From positions 1 through 64,000 of the forward strand of contig JAEYWD010000028.1 in the NCBI GenBank assembly GCA_023429135.1: a DNA stretch of 64,000 nt, in the 5' to 3' direction. A program made the translations under genes and the position numbers. Below are positions 1 through 8,564 of the stretch, in pieces. Under the pieces are notes generated by a model that had not been told where the DNA came from, did not search any database, and worked only from the letters and a program-made list of their open reading frames with translations. The number at the start of each line of letters is the position of its first letter. Position 1 is the stretch's first letter. The DNA is from Bacteroidota bacterium. Its GTDB lineage: Bacteria > Bacteroidota > Bacteroidia > Bacteroidales > JAAUTT01.

Positions 1-57
1 GCTAAATCTCTGGGAGCTTCCGAACCTCAAAGTGCAGTTTTCAAATTAAAAAAATAA
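1..57 (+). CDS. 3' end of a gene, probably xylulokinase (partial)
   Basis: Frame 1 is open from the window edge and ends at TAA (55-57), giving 18 residues finishing in FKLKK. Only 25 bases separate it from the xylose isomerase start, so it looks co-transcribed with it. In Bacteroides the xylose operon order is xylulokinase, isomerase, symporter, which makes xylulokinase the best guess. The fragment is too short to identify by sequence; frame 2 is also open over most of this stretch. Confidence 0.45.
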   Translation, partial: AKSLGASEPQSAVFKLKK

Positions 58-82
58 CATCAAATCTTTAAACTTTTACACT

Positions 83-1411
83 ATGAATGTAACAATTGGT
101 AATAAAGAGTTTTTTCCAGGAGTTGGAAAAATCAAGTTCGAAGGACATGAGTCCAAAAACCCGATGGCATTTCGTTGCTATGAAGAAAACCGTATGGTTG
201 GTGGCAAAACTATGAAAGATCATTTTCGTTTTGCCGTGGCTTACTGGCACTCTTTCTGCGGAACCGGCGGTGATCCCTTCGGACCCGGAACCCGCGTTTT
301 GCCATGGTTAGCAAGCAGCGATCCTATGCAGGTTGCAAAGGATAAAATGGATGCGGCATTCGAATTCATTACAAAATTAGGTATACCTTATTATTGTTTC
401 CACGATATCGACCTTGTTGACGAAGGTAGTTCATTCTCCGAATACGAAAACAGACTTAAAACCATTGTGGGTTATGCCAAAGAAAAGCAAAAAGCTTCGG
501 GCGTTAAACTGCTCTGGGGAACTGCAAACGTATTCTCGAATCCGCGTTATATGAACGGAGCTTCCACCAATCCTGATTTCCATGCTTTGGCATGCGCAGG
601 TACCCAGGTTAAAAATGCCCTCGATGCAACCATCGAATTAGGTGGCGAAAACTATGTATTCTGGGGTGGTCGCGAAGGTTATATGTCGCTGCTCAATACC
701 AATATGAAACGCGAACAGGAGCATCTTGCACGTTTCCTCCATATGGCTAAGGATTATGCACGCAAAAACGGTTTCAAAGGATGGTTCTTTATCGAACCCA
801 AACCTATGGAACCAACCAAACATCAGTATGATTTTGATTCGGCTACTGTTATTGGATTCCTCCGTCACTTCGGTTTGGACAAGGATTTCAAACTGAACAT
901 TGAAGTAAACCACGCTACATTGGCTGGTCACAGCTTCCAGCACGATCTTCAGGTTGCTGCCGATGCAGGTATGCTCGGAAGTATCGATGCTAACCGCGGT
1001 GATGCTTTCAACGGATGGGATACCGACCAGTTCCCGATTGATCTGTATGAACTTACTGAAGCTATGCTTGTGATTCTTGAAGCAGGCGGTTTACAGGGTG
1101 GTGGTGTAAACTTCGACGCAAAAGTTCGTCGTAACTCCACTGATCTTCAGGATATGTTTGTAGCTCACATATCGGCGATGGATGCTTTTGCACGTGCTTT
1201 AACCATTGCTCAGAATATTCTTGAAAAATCTCCATACCTGCAAATGCGTAAGGATCGCTATGCATCTTTCGATAGCGGAGATGGAAAAGCTTTTGAAGAA
1301 GGAAAACTTTCGCTTGAAGATCTGCGTACTTTCGTTATGAAGAATGGCGAACCTAAGATGATCAGCGGCAAACAGGAACTTTACGAAGCTATCATTAATA
1401 TGTATATTTAA
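83..1411 (+). CDS. xylA: Xylose isomerase
   Basis: Converts D-xylose to D-xylulose in the cytoplasm, the first step of the isomerase route into the pentose phosphate pathway. The 442-residue protein has the normal length of class II xylose isomerases. The catalytic pair is visible at H107 and D110 in CFHDIDLV, equivalent to His101/Asp104 of the E. coli enzyme. Metal-binding segments follow: FFIEPKPMEPTKHQYDFD near residue 235, LNIEVNHATLAGH near 272 and SIDANRGD near 310. It sits between a probable xylulokinase tail and a sugar/H+ symporter, the standard Bacteroides arrangement. The start at 83 is preceded by an AT-rich leader without a Shine-Dalgarno sequence, as is usual in this phylum. Identification is firm. 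Confidence 0.97.
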   Translation: MNVTIGNKEFFPGVGKIKFEGHESKNPMAFRCYEENRMVGGKTMKDHFRFAVAYWHSFCGTGGDPFGPGTRVLPWLASSDPMQVAKDKMDAAFEFITKLGIPYYCFHDIDLVDEGSSFSEYENRLKTIVGYAKEKQKASGVKLLWGTANVFSNPRYMNGASTNPDFHALACAGTQVKNALDATIELGGENYVFWGGREGYMSLLNTNMKREQEHLARFLHMAKDYARKNGFKGWFFIEPKPMEPTKHQYDFDSATVIGFLRHFGLDKDFKLNIEVNHATLAGHSFQHDLQVAADAGMLGSIDANRGDAFNGWDTDQFPIDLYELTEAMLVILEAGGLQGGGVNFDAKVRRNSTDLQDMFVAHISAMDAFARALTIAQNILEKSPYLQMRKDRYASFDSGDGKAFEEGKLSLEDLRTFVMKNGEPKMISGKQELYEAIINMYI

Positions 1412-1424
1412 TCGGGATATTGTA

Positions 1425-1536
1425 TGAGGCTGTGTGAAAAGTGCCGGACACTGAGCTTGTCGAAGTGTAATCTTACTGATTTACAATGAGGTTTCGACAG
1501 GCTCAACCTCCGGTTATGCGCTATTTATACAGCCTC
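1425..1536. repeat. Large imperfect inverted repeat of the TGAGCTTGTCGAA type
   Basis: Between xylA and the symporter lies a self-complementary block. The inner arms contain CCGG-N4-TGAGCTTGTCGAA (from 1444) and TTTCGACAGGCTCA-N4-CCGG (to 1513), differing by one transition in the core. Outer arms are GAGGCTGT (1426) and ACAGCCTC (1528). As RNA it would fold into a long hairpin. The core resembles short palindromic repeats dispersed in many bacterial genomes. It could separate expression of xylA and the symporter or stabilise the upstream mRNA; neither is shown. Confidence 0.75.
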
Positions 1537-1591
1537 TTATTATCCTGACAGTTGGAACTATTAACGTCTACATAATTTAATCTAAAAAAAT

Positions 1592-3244
1592 ATGGCATTT
1601 ATCGATACCTCTTCCAAATCGTCGGCTTCATCTTATAACAAAGGTAACCCGATGTACATTATGGCTCTTACATTGGTAGCCACACTCGGAGGACTTCTGT
1701 TCGGTTACGACACCGCCGTTGTGAATGGTGCCGAAAGATCGCTGGTCGATTTTTACATTGCTAAAATACTCGATCCTGCTAATTACGATTATGCTGTCCA
1801 GTTGATCAGTCAATATAAATTATTGCTGGTTATTGTTCTTTATGTTGTTTTCCTGATCATTTCAGGACAGATAATAAAGTTGCTCGGTAGTAAGAAGGGT
1901 GGAATTGCAAGCGCCGTGATTATTGCGATACTTACTTTCTGGACAGTATCTTTCATGGGTAAGCAACTTCCTTTGGATGGCCCCGAGTTAAAAGATACCT
2001 CGGATGCTATTAAAGGATTTGTTATTGCCAGTGCTCTTATTGGCTGTATTATTGGTGGTGCTATTTCAGGATTTATTTCAAAATCATGGGGACGTAAAAA
2101 CGGACTTATCATTGCTGCTGTAGCATTTTTCCTCTCGGCAATTGGAGCCTGGAATCCCGAAGGTTTTAACTTTTTCGGTACTTTGCCCGTTTATTCTTTT
2201 GTAATATACCGTATTATCGGTGGTATTGGTGTGGGGATTGCATCCATGATTTCGCCCATGTATATTGCCGAAATAGCCCCTGCTAATGTGCGTGGTAAAC
2301 TTGTTTCGTGGAACCAGTTTGCGATCATTTTTGGTATGTTGGTTATTTATTTTGTGAATTACGTGATTGCCCGTCAGGGTGACGACCAATGGCTTGTTAC
2401 CGAAGGATGGCGCTGGATGTTTTTCTCAGGTGCTATCCCTGCCGGTATTTTCCTTATCCTCCTGATGTTTGTCCCGGAAACACCTCGTTACCTGGTGATG
2501 AAAGGTAAAGATGATAAAGCGCTTAAAGTACTCAATAAAATTGCTGGAGCTGAAAATGCCCCTACAATTCTGAATGAAATTAAAAGTACTATTCATGAGA
2601 AAAGTGCTCCATGGTTGTCATATGGGTTTTTTGTGATATTTATTGGTATTATGTTATCTGTGTTCCAACAATTTGTTGGTATCAATGTGGTGCTTTACTA
2701 TGCCGGGAATATTTTCCGTAATATGGGAGCTTCTTCTGACACATCGTTGCTTCAGACCATTATTGTTGGTGTCGTAAACCTTACCTTCACCGTAGTGGCA
2801 ATACTTACCGTTGATAAGTTCGGTCGTAAGCCTCTGATGATCATTGGAGCCGTTGGAATGGCTGTCAGTATGATTGCGCTTGGCTTTGCTTTCTACAGCG
2901 GAAACATGGGTCTCATGGCGCTTATTTTCATGCTTACCTACACAGCAGCTTTTGCAATGAGCTGGGGACCTGTAACCTGGGTGTTGCTTGCCGAAATTTT
3001 CCCGAACAGCGTTCGCGGAGCGATGTCAATAGCCGTTGCTGCTCAATGGATTGCAAACTGGGTAGTATCTCTTACCTTCCCGATTATGAACGATAACGTA
3101 AAGCTTATCGAAAAATTCAATTATGGATTTTCCTATTGGATCTATGGAATCATGGGAATCCTGGCAGCCATTTTTATCTGGAAACTTGTTCCCGAAACCA
3201 AAGGCAAAACTCTGGAAGAAATGGAAAAGCTCTGGAAAAAGTAA
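1592..3244 (+). CDS. xylE: MFS sugar:H+ symporter, probably xylose
   Basis: Inner-membrane transporter of the sugar porter branch of the major facilitator superfamily, expected to take up D-xylose with protons. Family marks are visible: GGLLFGYDTAVVNG in the first helix, RIIGGIGVGIASMISPMYIAE in helix 5, VPETPRYLVMKG at the end of helix 6, QQFVGINVVLYYAG in helix 7, DKFGRKPL between helices 8 and 9, and VPETKGKTLEEME at the C-terminus. At 550 residues it is longer than E. coli XylE (491); the extra length is mainly an insertion between helices 1 and 4 (roughly residues 45-140). Substrate is inferred from its place behind xylA. Confidence 0.9.
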   Translation: MAFIDTSSKSSASSYNKGNPMYIMALTLVATLGGLLFGYDTAVVNGAERSLVDFYIAKILDPANYDYAVQLISQYKLLLVIVLYVVFLIISGQIIKLLGSKKGGIASAVIIAILTFWTVSFMGKQLPLDGPELKDTSDAIKGFVIASALIGCIIGGAISGFISKSWGRKNGLIIAAVAFFLSAIGAWNPEGFNFFGTLPVYSFVIYRIIGGIGVGIASMISPMYIAEIAPANVRGKLVSWNQFAIIFGMLVIYFVNYVIARQGDDQWLVTEGWRWMFFSGAIPAGIFLILLMFVPETPRYLVMKGKDDKALKVLNKIAGAENAPTILNEIKSTIHEKSAPWLSYGFFVIFIGIMLSVFQQFVGINVVLYYAGNIFRNMGASSDTSLLQTIIVGVVNLTFTVVAILTVDKFGRKPLMIIGAVGMAVSMIALGFAFYSGNMGLMALIFMLTYTAAFAMSWGPVTWVLLAEIFPNSVRGAMSIAVAAQWIANWVVSLTFPIMNDNVKLIEKFNYGFSYWIYGIMGILAAIFIWKLVPETKGKTLEEMEKLWKK

Positions 3245-3263
3245 GAATAGGGGTTTAGTTATT

Positions 3264-3316
3264 AGGTGTTTAGGCTGTAACAGAAATTTTCTAAGCCTAA
3301 ACACCTTTGCTTTTTG
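3264..3316 (+). terminator. Terminator after the xylose operon
   Basis: A perfect 13-bp inverted repeat (AGGTGTTTAGGCT / AGCCTAAACACCT, 3264-3276 and 3294-3306) with a 17-base loop is followed by a T-rich run. It starts 19 bases after the symporter stop and fits an intrinsic terminator. Confidence 0.75.
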
Positions 3317-3412
3317 GTATAATTTTGTTTTAATCGAGCTATTTGAAGCTTTTTACTTGTAGCTGTTCTGTAATATTTTTAAAAAAAATGTATTCGATTA
3401 AAAAAAAATCCA

Positions 3413-3420
3413 TACTTTTG
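3413..3420 (+). promoter_or_regulatory. Candidate -7 promoter element for rpsO
   Basis: TACTTTTG matches the Bacteroidota -7 consensus TAnnTTTG and lies 45 bases upstream of the rpsO start. No clear -33 TTTG box is seen at the usual spacing, so the call rests on the -7 match and position. Confidence 0.5.
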
Positions 3421-3464
3421 CGAATCTTAAAAAGGAAATGTAAACATACAAAACATTAGATACG

Positions 3465-3734
3465 ATGTATTTAACAGTCGAAAGAAAGAAAGAATTATTT
3501 GCTCAGTACGGTAAATCGGCTACTGACACTGGATCACCTGAGTCACAAATTGCCTTGTATTCTGAAAGAATTACCCATCTTACAGAACACCTGAAAAACA
3601 ATAAAAAAGATTTCAGTACCCAGATGGCTTTATTAAAATTGGTAGGAAAAAGAAGACGGATGCTGGATTATTTGAAAGACATTGAGATCGAAAGATATCG
3701 TAATATAATTAAGAGTCTCAACTTACGTAAATAA
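3465..3734 (+). CDS. rpsO: Ribosomal protein S15
   Basis: Small-subunit protein that binds 16S rRNA early in assembly of the 30S platform. The 89 residues are the universal S15 length. The conserved segments DTGSPESQIALYSERITHLTEHL and KRRRMLDYLK are clear. It is followed by an intrinsic terminator and then pnp, the widely conserved rpsO-pnp gene pair. Confidence 0.97.
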   Translation: MYLTVERKKELFAQYGKSATDTGSPESQIALYSERITHLTEHLKNNKKDFSTQMALLKLVGKRRRMLDYLKDIEIERYRNIIKSLNLRK

Positions 3735-3756
3735 TAACGTACTCGTAAGGGTATTG

Positions 3757-3785
3757 AAAGGCAATGCATAATTGCCTTTTTTTTT
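3757..3785 (+). terminator. Intrinsic terminator between rpsO and pnp
   Basis: AAAGGCAAT and ATTGCCTTT pair perfectly around a 5-base loop, followed by nine T residues. It should end most rpsO transcripts, with pnp expressed by read-through or from its own promoter. Confidence 0.85.
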
Positions 3786-3825
3786 ATTTACACTTTTATT
3801 TTAAAAGCAATCTAAATAAATAAAC

Positions 3826-6081
3826 ATGTTCAATATTGTTCAAAAGACAATTGATTTCGGCGATGGGCGGACAATTGTATTGGAAACCGGAAAATTAGCA
3901 CGACAAGCCGATGGGGCTATTTTGCTGAAACAGGGTAAAACCATGTTGCTTGCAACAGTTGTTACAGCTAAAGAAGCGAAAGAGGACGTAGATTTTATGC
4001 CTTTGTCGGTAGAATATAAAGAGAAATTTGCTTCTACAGGTCGTTTCCCTGGTGGTTTTATGAAGAGGGAATCGAAACCTTCGGATTACGAAATATTGGT
4101 ATCACGTTTGGTTGACAGGGCTTTGCGTCCTCTCTTTCCTGATGATTATCATGCTGAAACATTTGTTACGATCAGCCTTATCTCGGCCGATCGCAGCATT
4201 ATGCCCGATGCACTTGCAGGTTTAGCAGCATCTGCAGCACTGGCTGTTTCCGACATTCCTTTCAACGGTCCTATATCTGAAGTTCGTGTTGCCCGAGTTG
4301 ATGGTAATTTTATTGTTGACCCAACTTTTGAGGAGTGTGCAAAAGCCGACCTCGACATTATGGTTGCTGCTACCATGGACAATATCATGATGGTAGAAGG
4401 AGAGATGAACGAAGTGAGCGAAGCCGATATGCTGGAAGCATTGAAGACAGCTCATGCCGAAATTAAAAAGCATTGTAAGGCTCAACTTGAGCTTATGGAA
4501 CTGGTTGGCAAAACCCAAAAAAGGGAATATTGCCATGAAGTTAACGACGAAGATTTGCGTAAAGCTGTAAAAGAATTCTGTTACGATAAGGTTTACAAAG
4601 TTGCAAAATCACAATCGGGTAAGCATGAACGAATGGATGCTTTTGAAGCCGTTAAAAATGAATTTATAGAAACCCTTCCCGAAGAAGAGCGCGAAACCAA
4701 AAAAGCTTTGGTGAGCAAATACTACCACGATGTTGAAAAGGAAGCCATGCGTAACATGATTCTCGATGAAGGAATCCGTCTCGATGGCCGCAAAACTGAT
4801 CAAATTCGTCCTATTGCATGCGAACTCGACATTCTGCCTGCAGCTCATGGTTCAGCATTATTCACCCGCGGTGAAACACAATCTCTCACAACTGTTACCT
4901 TAGGTACCAAACTCGACGAAAAAGTAGTTGATGAAGTATTGGTGCAGGGAACTGAAAAGTTCACATTACATTATAACTTTCCACCGTTCTCTACTGGCGA
5001 TGCAAAAGCCTCCAGAGGCATCAGCCGTCGCGAAATAGGACACGGAAACCTTGCATTGCGTGCATTGAAAAAAGTTCTTCCTTCGGGAACCGATAATCCT
5101 TACGCTATTCGCGTGGTATCCGATATTCTTGAATCAAACGGTTCGTCATCCATGGCTACTGTTTGTGCCGGCACGCTGGCCCTGATGGATGCTGGTATTA
5201 AAATTAAAGCTCCTGTTTCCGGTATTGCAATGGGCTTAATTTCTGATTCCAAAACCGGTAAATATGCTATTTTATCGGATATCCTTGGCGATGAAGATCA
5301 CCTTGGCGATATGGACTTTAAGGTGACTGGTACTTCAAAAGGTATAACTGCCACCCAGATGGATATCAAAGTCGACGGTTTATCGTACGAAATTCTTGCT
5401 AAAGCTCTTGAGCAGGCAAAAGCCGGACGTATGCACATACTTGGTAAGATTACCGATACCATTTCCGAACCACGGCCTGAACTAAAGCCTCATGCACCGC
5501 GTATTGTTCAGATTGTTGTTCCTAAAGAAATGATTGGAGCGATTATCGGAACCGGTGGAAAAATTATCCAGGAAATTCAGAGTGTTACAGGAACAACTAT
5601 TGTTATTGAAGAAGTTGATAACAAGGGTGTTGTTGATATTTTTGCTGAAAACCAGGATTCGATTGAAGCTGCCTTAAGACGCATCAACGCAATTACTGAA
5701 ATGCCCGAAGCTGGTAAAGTTTACCAGGGTAAGGTAAAATCAATCACTGCGTTTGGTGCATTTGTTGAGATAATGCCAGGTAAGGAAGGATTACTCCATA
5801 TCTCGGAAGTTGACTGGAAGCACCTTGCAAATCTCGAAGGGATTTTGAAAGAAGGAGATGAAGTTGAAGTGAAACTCCTTGAAGTCGATAAAAAAACCGG
5901 TAAACTGAAACTCTCCAGAAAGGCGTTGTTACCTCGCCCTGAGAGAAGTGAGCAATCGGACAGACCCGAGAGAAGAGAGTATCACGACAGGCCTGAAAGA
6001 AGAGATCGTCCCGAGAGATCGGACAGACACGATCAAAATCACCGCCACGACAGACCTGATAGACCAAAAAATAATAATTAG
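3826..6081 (+). CDS. pnp: Polyribonucleotide nucleotidyltransferase (PNPase)
   Basis: Phosphorolytic 3'-5' exoribonuclease of cytoplasmic mRNA decay. Two RNase PH-like domains are present, with the second core carrying LFTRGETQSL and SNGSSSMATVCAGTLALMDAG. Next come a KH domain (around residues 555-615, with IGAIIGTGGKIIQEIQ) and an S1 domain (around 625-695, YQGKVKSITAFGAFVEIMPGKEGLLHISE). The last ~45 residues form a low-complexity tail of repeated RPER/DRPE units, Arg- and Asp/Glu-rich and probably disordered. At 751 residues the length is normal apart from the tail. A strong terminator lies just downstream. Confidence 0.97.
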   Translation: MFNIVQKTIDFGDGRTIVLETGKLARQADGAILLKQGKTMLLATVVTAKEAKEDVDFMPLSVEYKEKFASTGRFPGGFMKRESKPSDYEILVSRLVDRALRPLFPDDYHAETFVTISLISADRSIMPDALAGLAASAALAVSDIPFNGPISEVRVARVDGNFIVDPTFEECAKADLDIMVAATMDNIMMVEGEMNEVSEADMLEALKTAHAEIKKHCKAQLELMELVGKTQKREYCHEVNDEDLRKAVKEFCYDKVYKVAKSQSGKHERMDAFEAVKNEFIETLPEEERETKKALVSKYYHDVEKEAMRNMILDEGIRLDGRKTDQIRPIACELDILPAAHGSALFTRGETQSLTTVTLGTKLDEKVVDEVLVQGTEKFTLHYNFPPFSTGDAKASRGISRREIGHGNLALRALKKVLPSGTDNPYAIRVVSDILESNGSSSMATVCAGTLALMDAGIKIKAPVSGIAMGLISDSKTGKYAILSDILGDEDHLGDMDFKVTGTSKGITATQMDIKVDGLSYEILAKALEQAKAGRMHILGKITDTISEPRPELKPHAPRIVQIVVPKEMIGAIIGTGGKIIQEIQSVTGTTIVIEEVDNKGVVDIFAENQDSIEAALRRINAITEMPEAGKVYQGKVKSITAFGAFVEIMPGKEGLLHISEVDWKHLANLEGILKEGDEVEVKLLEVDKKTGKLKLSRKALLPRPERSEQSDRPERREYHDRPERRDRPERSDRHDQNHRHDRPDRPKNNN

Positions 6082-6086
6082 GCTTA

Positions 6087-6113
6087 AAAACCTCCGAACC
6101 TTTCGGAGGTTTT
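6087..6113 (+). terminator. Intrinsic terminator after pnp
   Basis: A perfect 12-bp stem, AAAACCTCCGAA / TTCGGAGGTTTT, closes on a 3-base loop and begins 6 bases after the pnp stop. The A-rich left and T-rich right flanks would also work on the opposite strand. Confidence 0.85.
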
Positions 6114-6626
6114 GTTGTATTATTGGTGAATAGAATGTTTGATCAGACAAGGCTTAATGTGGCTGACAAAATTTAAAGACTTATTGGCCTTAGCAGAGTT
6201 GTTAATTATTTTGATTTTTTGTCTACTTATTTAAGATATTGGAGTCCTTTATTTGTTAGAAATATGATGAGAAAAATTAAAATAGAAGACTAAAGTTGTT
6301 ATTAAATTAGTTTCAAGTCGCATATTTTATTGTAAATGAAATAATTTTATATTAAGGTGTCAATGTAAAATTTATTAAATATGGCTTTTTAGTAATCAGT
6401 TACGGTAAATCCCTTTGAGTTACTGAAATGTATTGTAATTAGAATAAGTTATGAAATAAATGCAATTTTGTACAATATTATTTGTAATCTCCCGTTTAAG
6501 GGATTCGTCAAAATTTAATAAATGAAATGAACTCTTTTTTTTATTAAAAAACATTACTAAGTTTGTTTATTCTAATTGGAAAAGTAATACATAAATATAA
6601 GTCCTTAATCAAATAACCAAGTAACT
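6114..6626. other. AT-rich intergenic region with a possible promoter
   Basis: About 510 bases without a credible gene in any frame. The only element I can support is TAAGTTTG at 6558-6565, a match to the TAnnTTTG -7 box, 61 bases upstream of the following lipoprotein start. Otherwise it is very A+T-rich with no repeat family recognised. Confidence 0.5.
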
Positions 6627-8345
6627 ATGAAAAGAAATAAACTTTCTTATTTAGCAACTCTTTTTGCAGCAATTGTTTTAAGCAGTTGTGGCGGGCTCAA
6701 TAAAATGAAAGACAAAGCCAGTGGTGTTAAATATTCAGCAACTCCTCAGGTTTTGGAATCTAAAGGTGGTGAAGTTGAAGTAACCATTTCAGGAACATAT
6801 CCTGCCAAATACTTTAATAAAAAGGCTGTTCTCGAAGCTACCCCGGTTTTAAAATCTGCTGGTGGTGAAACTGCTTTCAAGTCTTACAAAGTTCAGGGCG
6901 AAGGTGTACAAGGTAACGAGAAAGTTATCAAATATACTGAAGGAGGATCATTCTCGTATACTGACAAAGTTCCTTACAAACCTGAGATGAAAGTTTCGTC
7001 TCTCGAGGTAAAAGTTAAAGGAACAGTTAAAACTACCTCTGTTGATTTTCCTGGTGTGAAAATCGGTGATGGTGTTATTGCAACTGAATTCCTTGTAGTG
7101 AAAGATCCTAGAGCTATTTCAATGGGCGATAAATTCCAGAGAGTAATTCCTGAATCTTATCAGGCTGACATCAAATACTTAATTAACAAAGCTGATGTTC
7201 GCACTACTGAAACTAAAAAGGAAGAGTTAAAGAACTTCAATACCACATTTGCTACCCTTAAAAAAGATTCAACAAAGCAAATTAAAGATTTAACAATTTC
7301 GGCTTATGCATCTCCTGATGGAGCTCTTGAACTCAACGAAAAATTAGCTGAAAAGAGAAAAGAATCTGCTAACAAATATTTTGCTGGCGAACTTAAGAAA
7401 GCTAAATTGAACAAAGAAGTTGATGACAATCTCTTCAAATATTTAACCACAGCCGAAGATTGGGACGGTTTCAAAACTTTACTCGAAAAATCTGATGTTC
7501 GCGATAAAGAACTTATTCTTCGTGTTCTTTCAATGTATTCCGATCCTGTAGTTCGTGAAAGAGAAATTAAGAATATTTCTGCTGCTTTCGAAGAAGTTAA
7601 AGAAAAAATTCTTCCTGAATTAAGAAGATCAAAATTTATCTTGAATGTTGATGCCGTTGGAAAATCTGATGAACAACTTGTAGCTATTGCTACTTCTGAT
7701 CCGCAAAGTCTTAATATTGAAGAATTGCTTTATGCTGCTGCTTTAACCCAGGACATGAATCAGAAACTTAGCATCTATCAGGCTGCTGCCACGAAATATC
7801 CTGATGATGTTCGTGCAAAGAACAACGTAGGTTATGCGCTTATCAATTTAAAAAGAGCCGACGAAGCTCAAACTGCTCTTCAGGCTGCAAAACAAGTTAA
7901 CGATAATGATGTTGTTAAGAATAACTTAGGTGTTGTTGCAATGATGAAAGGTGACCTGAAAGCTGCTGAAGAACTTTTCACTTCTGCAATGGGCGCGGGC
8001 GAATCAGTAAGCTACAACCTTGGTATCATCAAAATTATTCAGGGTAAATACGCTGATGCTATTAATTACTTTGGTAATTCCAACGAAATTAATGCAGCTT
8101 TGGCTAAATTACTTGCAAAACAGAACGATGCTGCTTTAGCTACCTTAAACAATGTTAAGAGTGATGATGCTCTTGTTTCTTATCTGAAAGCTATTGTTGG
8201 TGCACGCACAGGTAATACCGATATGCTTTACAATAACCTCCGCGCTGCTGCTGGTAAGAGTGCTGAGTTAAAAGCTAATGCAAAAACTGATATGGAATTT
8301 GGAAAGTATTTCAACGAAGATACTTTCAAATCAATAGTTCAATAA
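6627..8345 (+). CDS. Lipoprotein with OmpA-like segment and TPR repeats
   Basis: The N-terminus has a lipoprotein signal (charged MKRNK, hydrophobic stretch, SSCGG lipobox), so it is likely anchored in the outer membrane facing the periplasm. Residues ~25-190 form a beta-rich region. Around residues 220-265 is an OmpA-C-like motif (ISAYASPDGALELNEKLAEK and following), a fold that often binds peptidoglycan. From ~385 to the end there are several tetratricopeptide-type helical repeats (NNVGYALINLKRADEAQTAL, NNLGVVAMMKGDLKAAEELF). This suggests a cell-envelope scaffold. It is monocistronic with its own terminator. Exact function is not known to me. Confidence 0.8.
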   Translation: MKRNKLSYLATLFAAIVLSSCGGLNKMKDKASGVKYSATPQVLESKGGEVEVTISGTYPAKYFNKKAVLEATPVLKSAGGETAFKSYKVQGEGVQGNEKVIKYTEGGSFSYTDKVPYKPEMKVSSLEVKVKGTVKTTSVDFPGVKIGDGVIATEFLVVKDPRAISMGDKFQRVIPESYQADIKYLINKADVRTTETKKEELKNFNTTFATLKKDSTKQIKDLTISAYASPDGALELNEKLAEKRKESANKYFAGELKKAKLNKEVDDNLFKYLTTAEDWDGFKTLLEKSDVRDKELILRVLSMYSDPVVREREIKNISAAFEEVKEKILPELRRSKFILNVDAVGKSDEQLVAIATSDPQSLNIEELLYAAALTQDMNQKLSIYQAAATKYPDDVRAKNNVGYALINLKRADEAQTALQAAKQVNDNDVVKNNLGVVAMMKGDLKAAEELFTSAMGAGESVSYNLGIIKIIQGKYADAINYFGNSNEINAALAKLLAKQNDAALATLNNVKSDDALVSYLKAIVGARTGNTDMLYNNLRAAAGKSAELKANAKTDMEFGKYFNEDTFKSIVQ

Positions 8346-8369
8346 AATCCTTTAATCACAGCTTACAGA

Positions 8370-8399
8370 AAAGGGCCGCTGCAAAGCGGCCCTTTTTAT
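8370..8399 (+). terminator. Intrinsic terminator after the TPR lipoprotein
   Basis: GC-rich perfect 11-bp stem AAAGGGCCGCT / AGCGGCCCTTT with a GCAA tetraloop, followed by T residues. It starts 25 bases after the stop codon. Confidence 0.9.
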
Positions 8400-8536
8400 T
8401 TGTAACAATTTAATTCAAATGTTGAGAAACATGATAACTCCTAAGGGTTTCAATAAACAAAACCTCATATATGTGGTTCTACCATACAGCAAAAGGTTAA
8501 AGGCTATGTCAGATAGCTTTTAATAATTTCTTTTTG

Positions 8537-8544
8537 TAAATTTG
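8537..8544 (+). promoter_or_regulatory. Candidate -7 promoter element for sucA
   Basis: TAAATTTG matches TAnnTTTG exactly and ends 20 bases before the sucA start codon. The -33 box is not clear. Confidence 0.5.
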
Positions 8545-8564
8545 AGAATATAAATAATTTTTTA

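Noticed and set aside
3123..3362. 79-codon frame across the end of the xylose symporter
   Set aside because: Out of frame with the symporter, runs through its terminator hairpin and has no family features.
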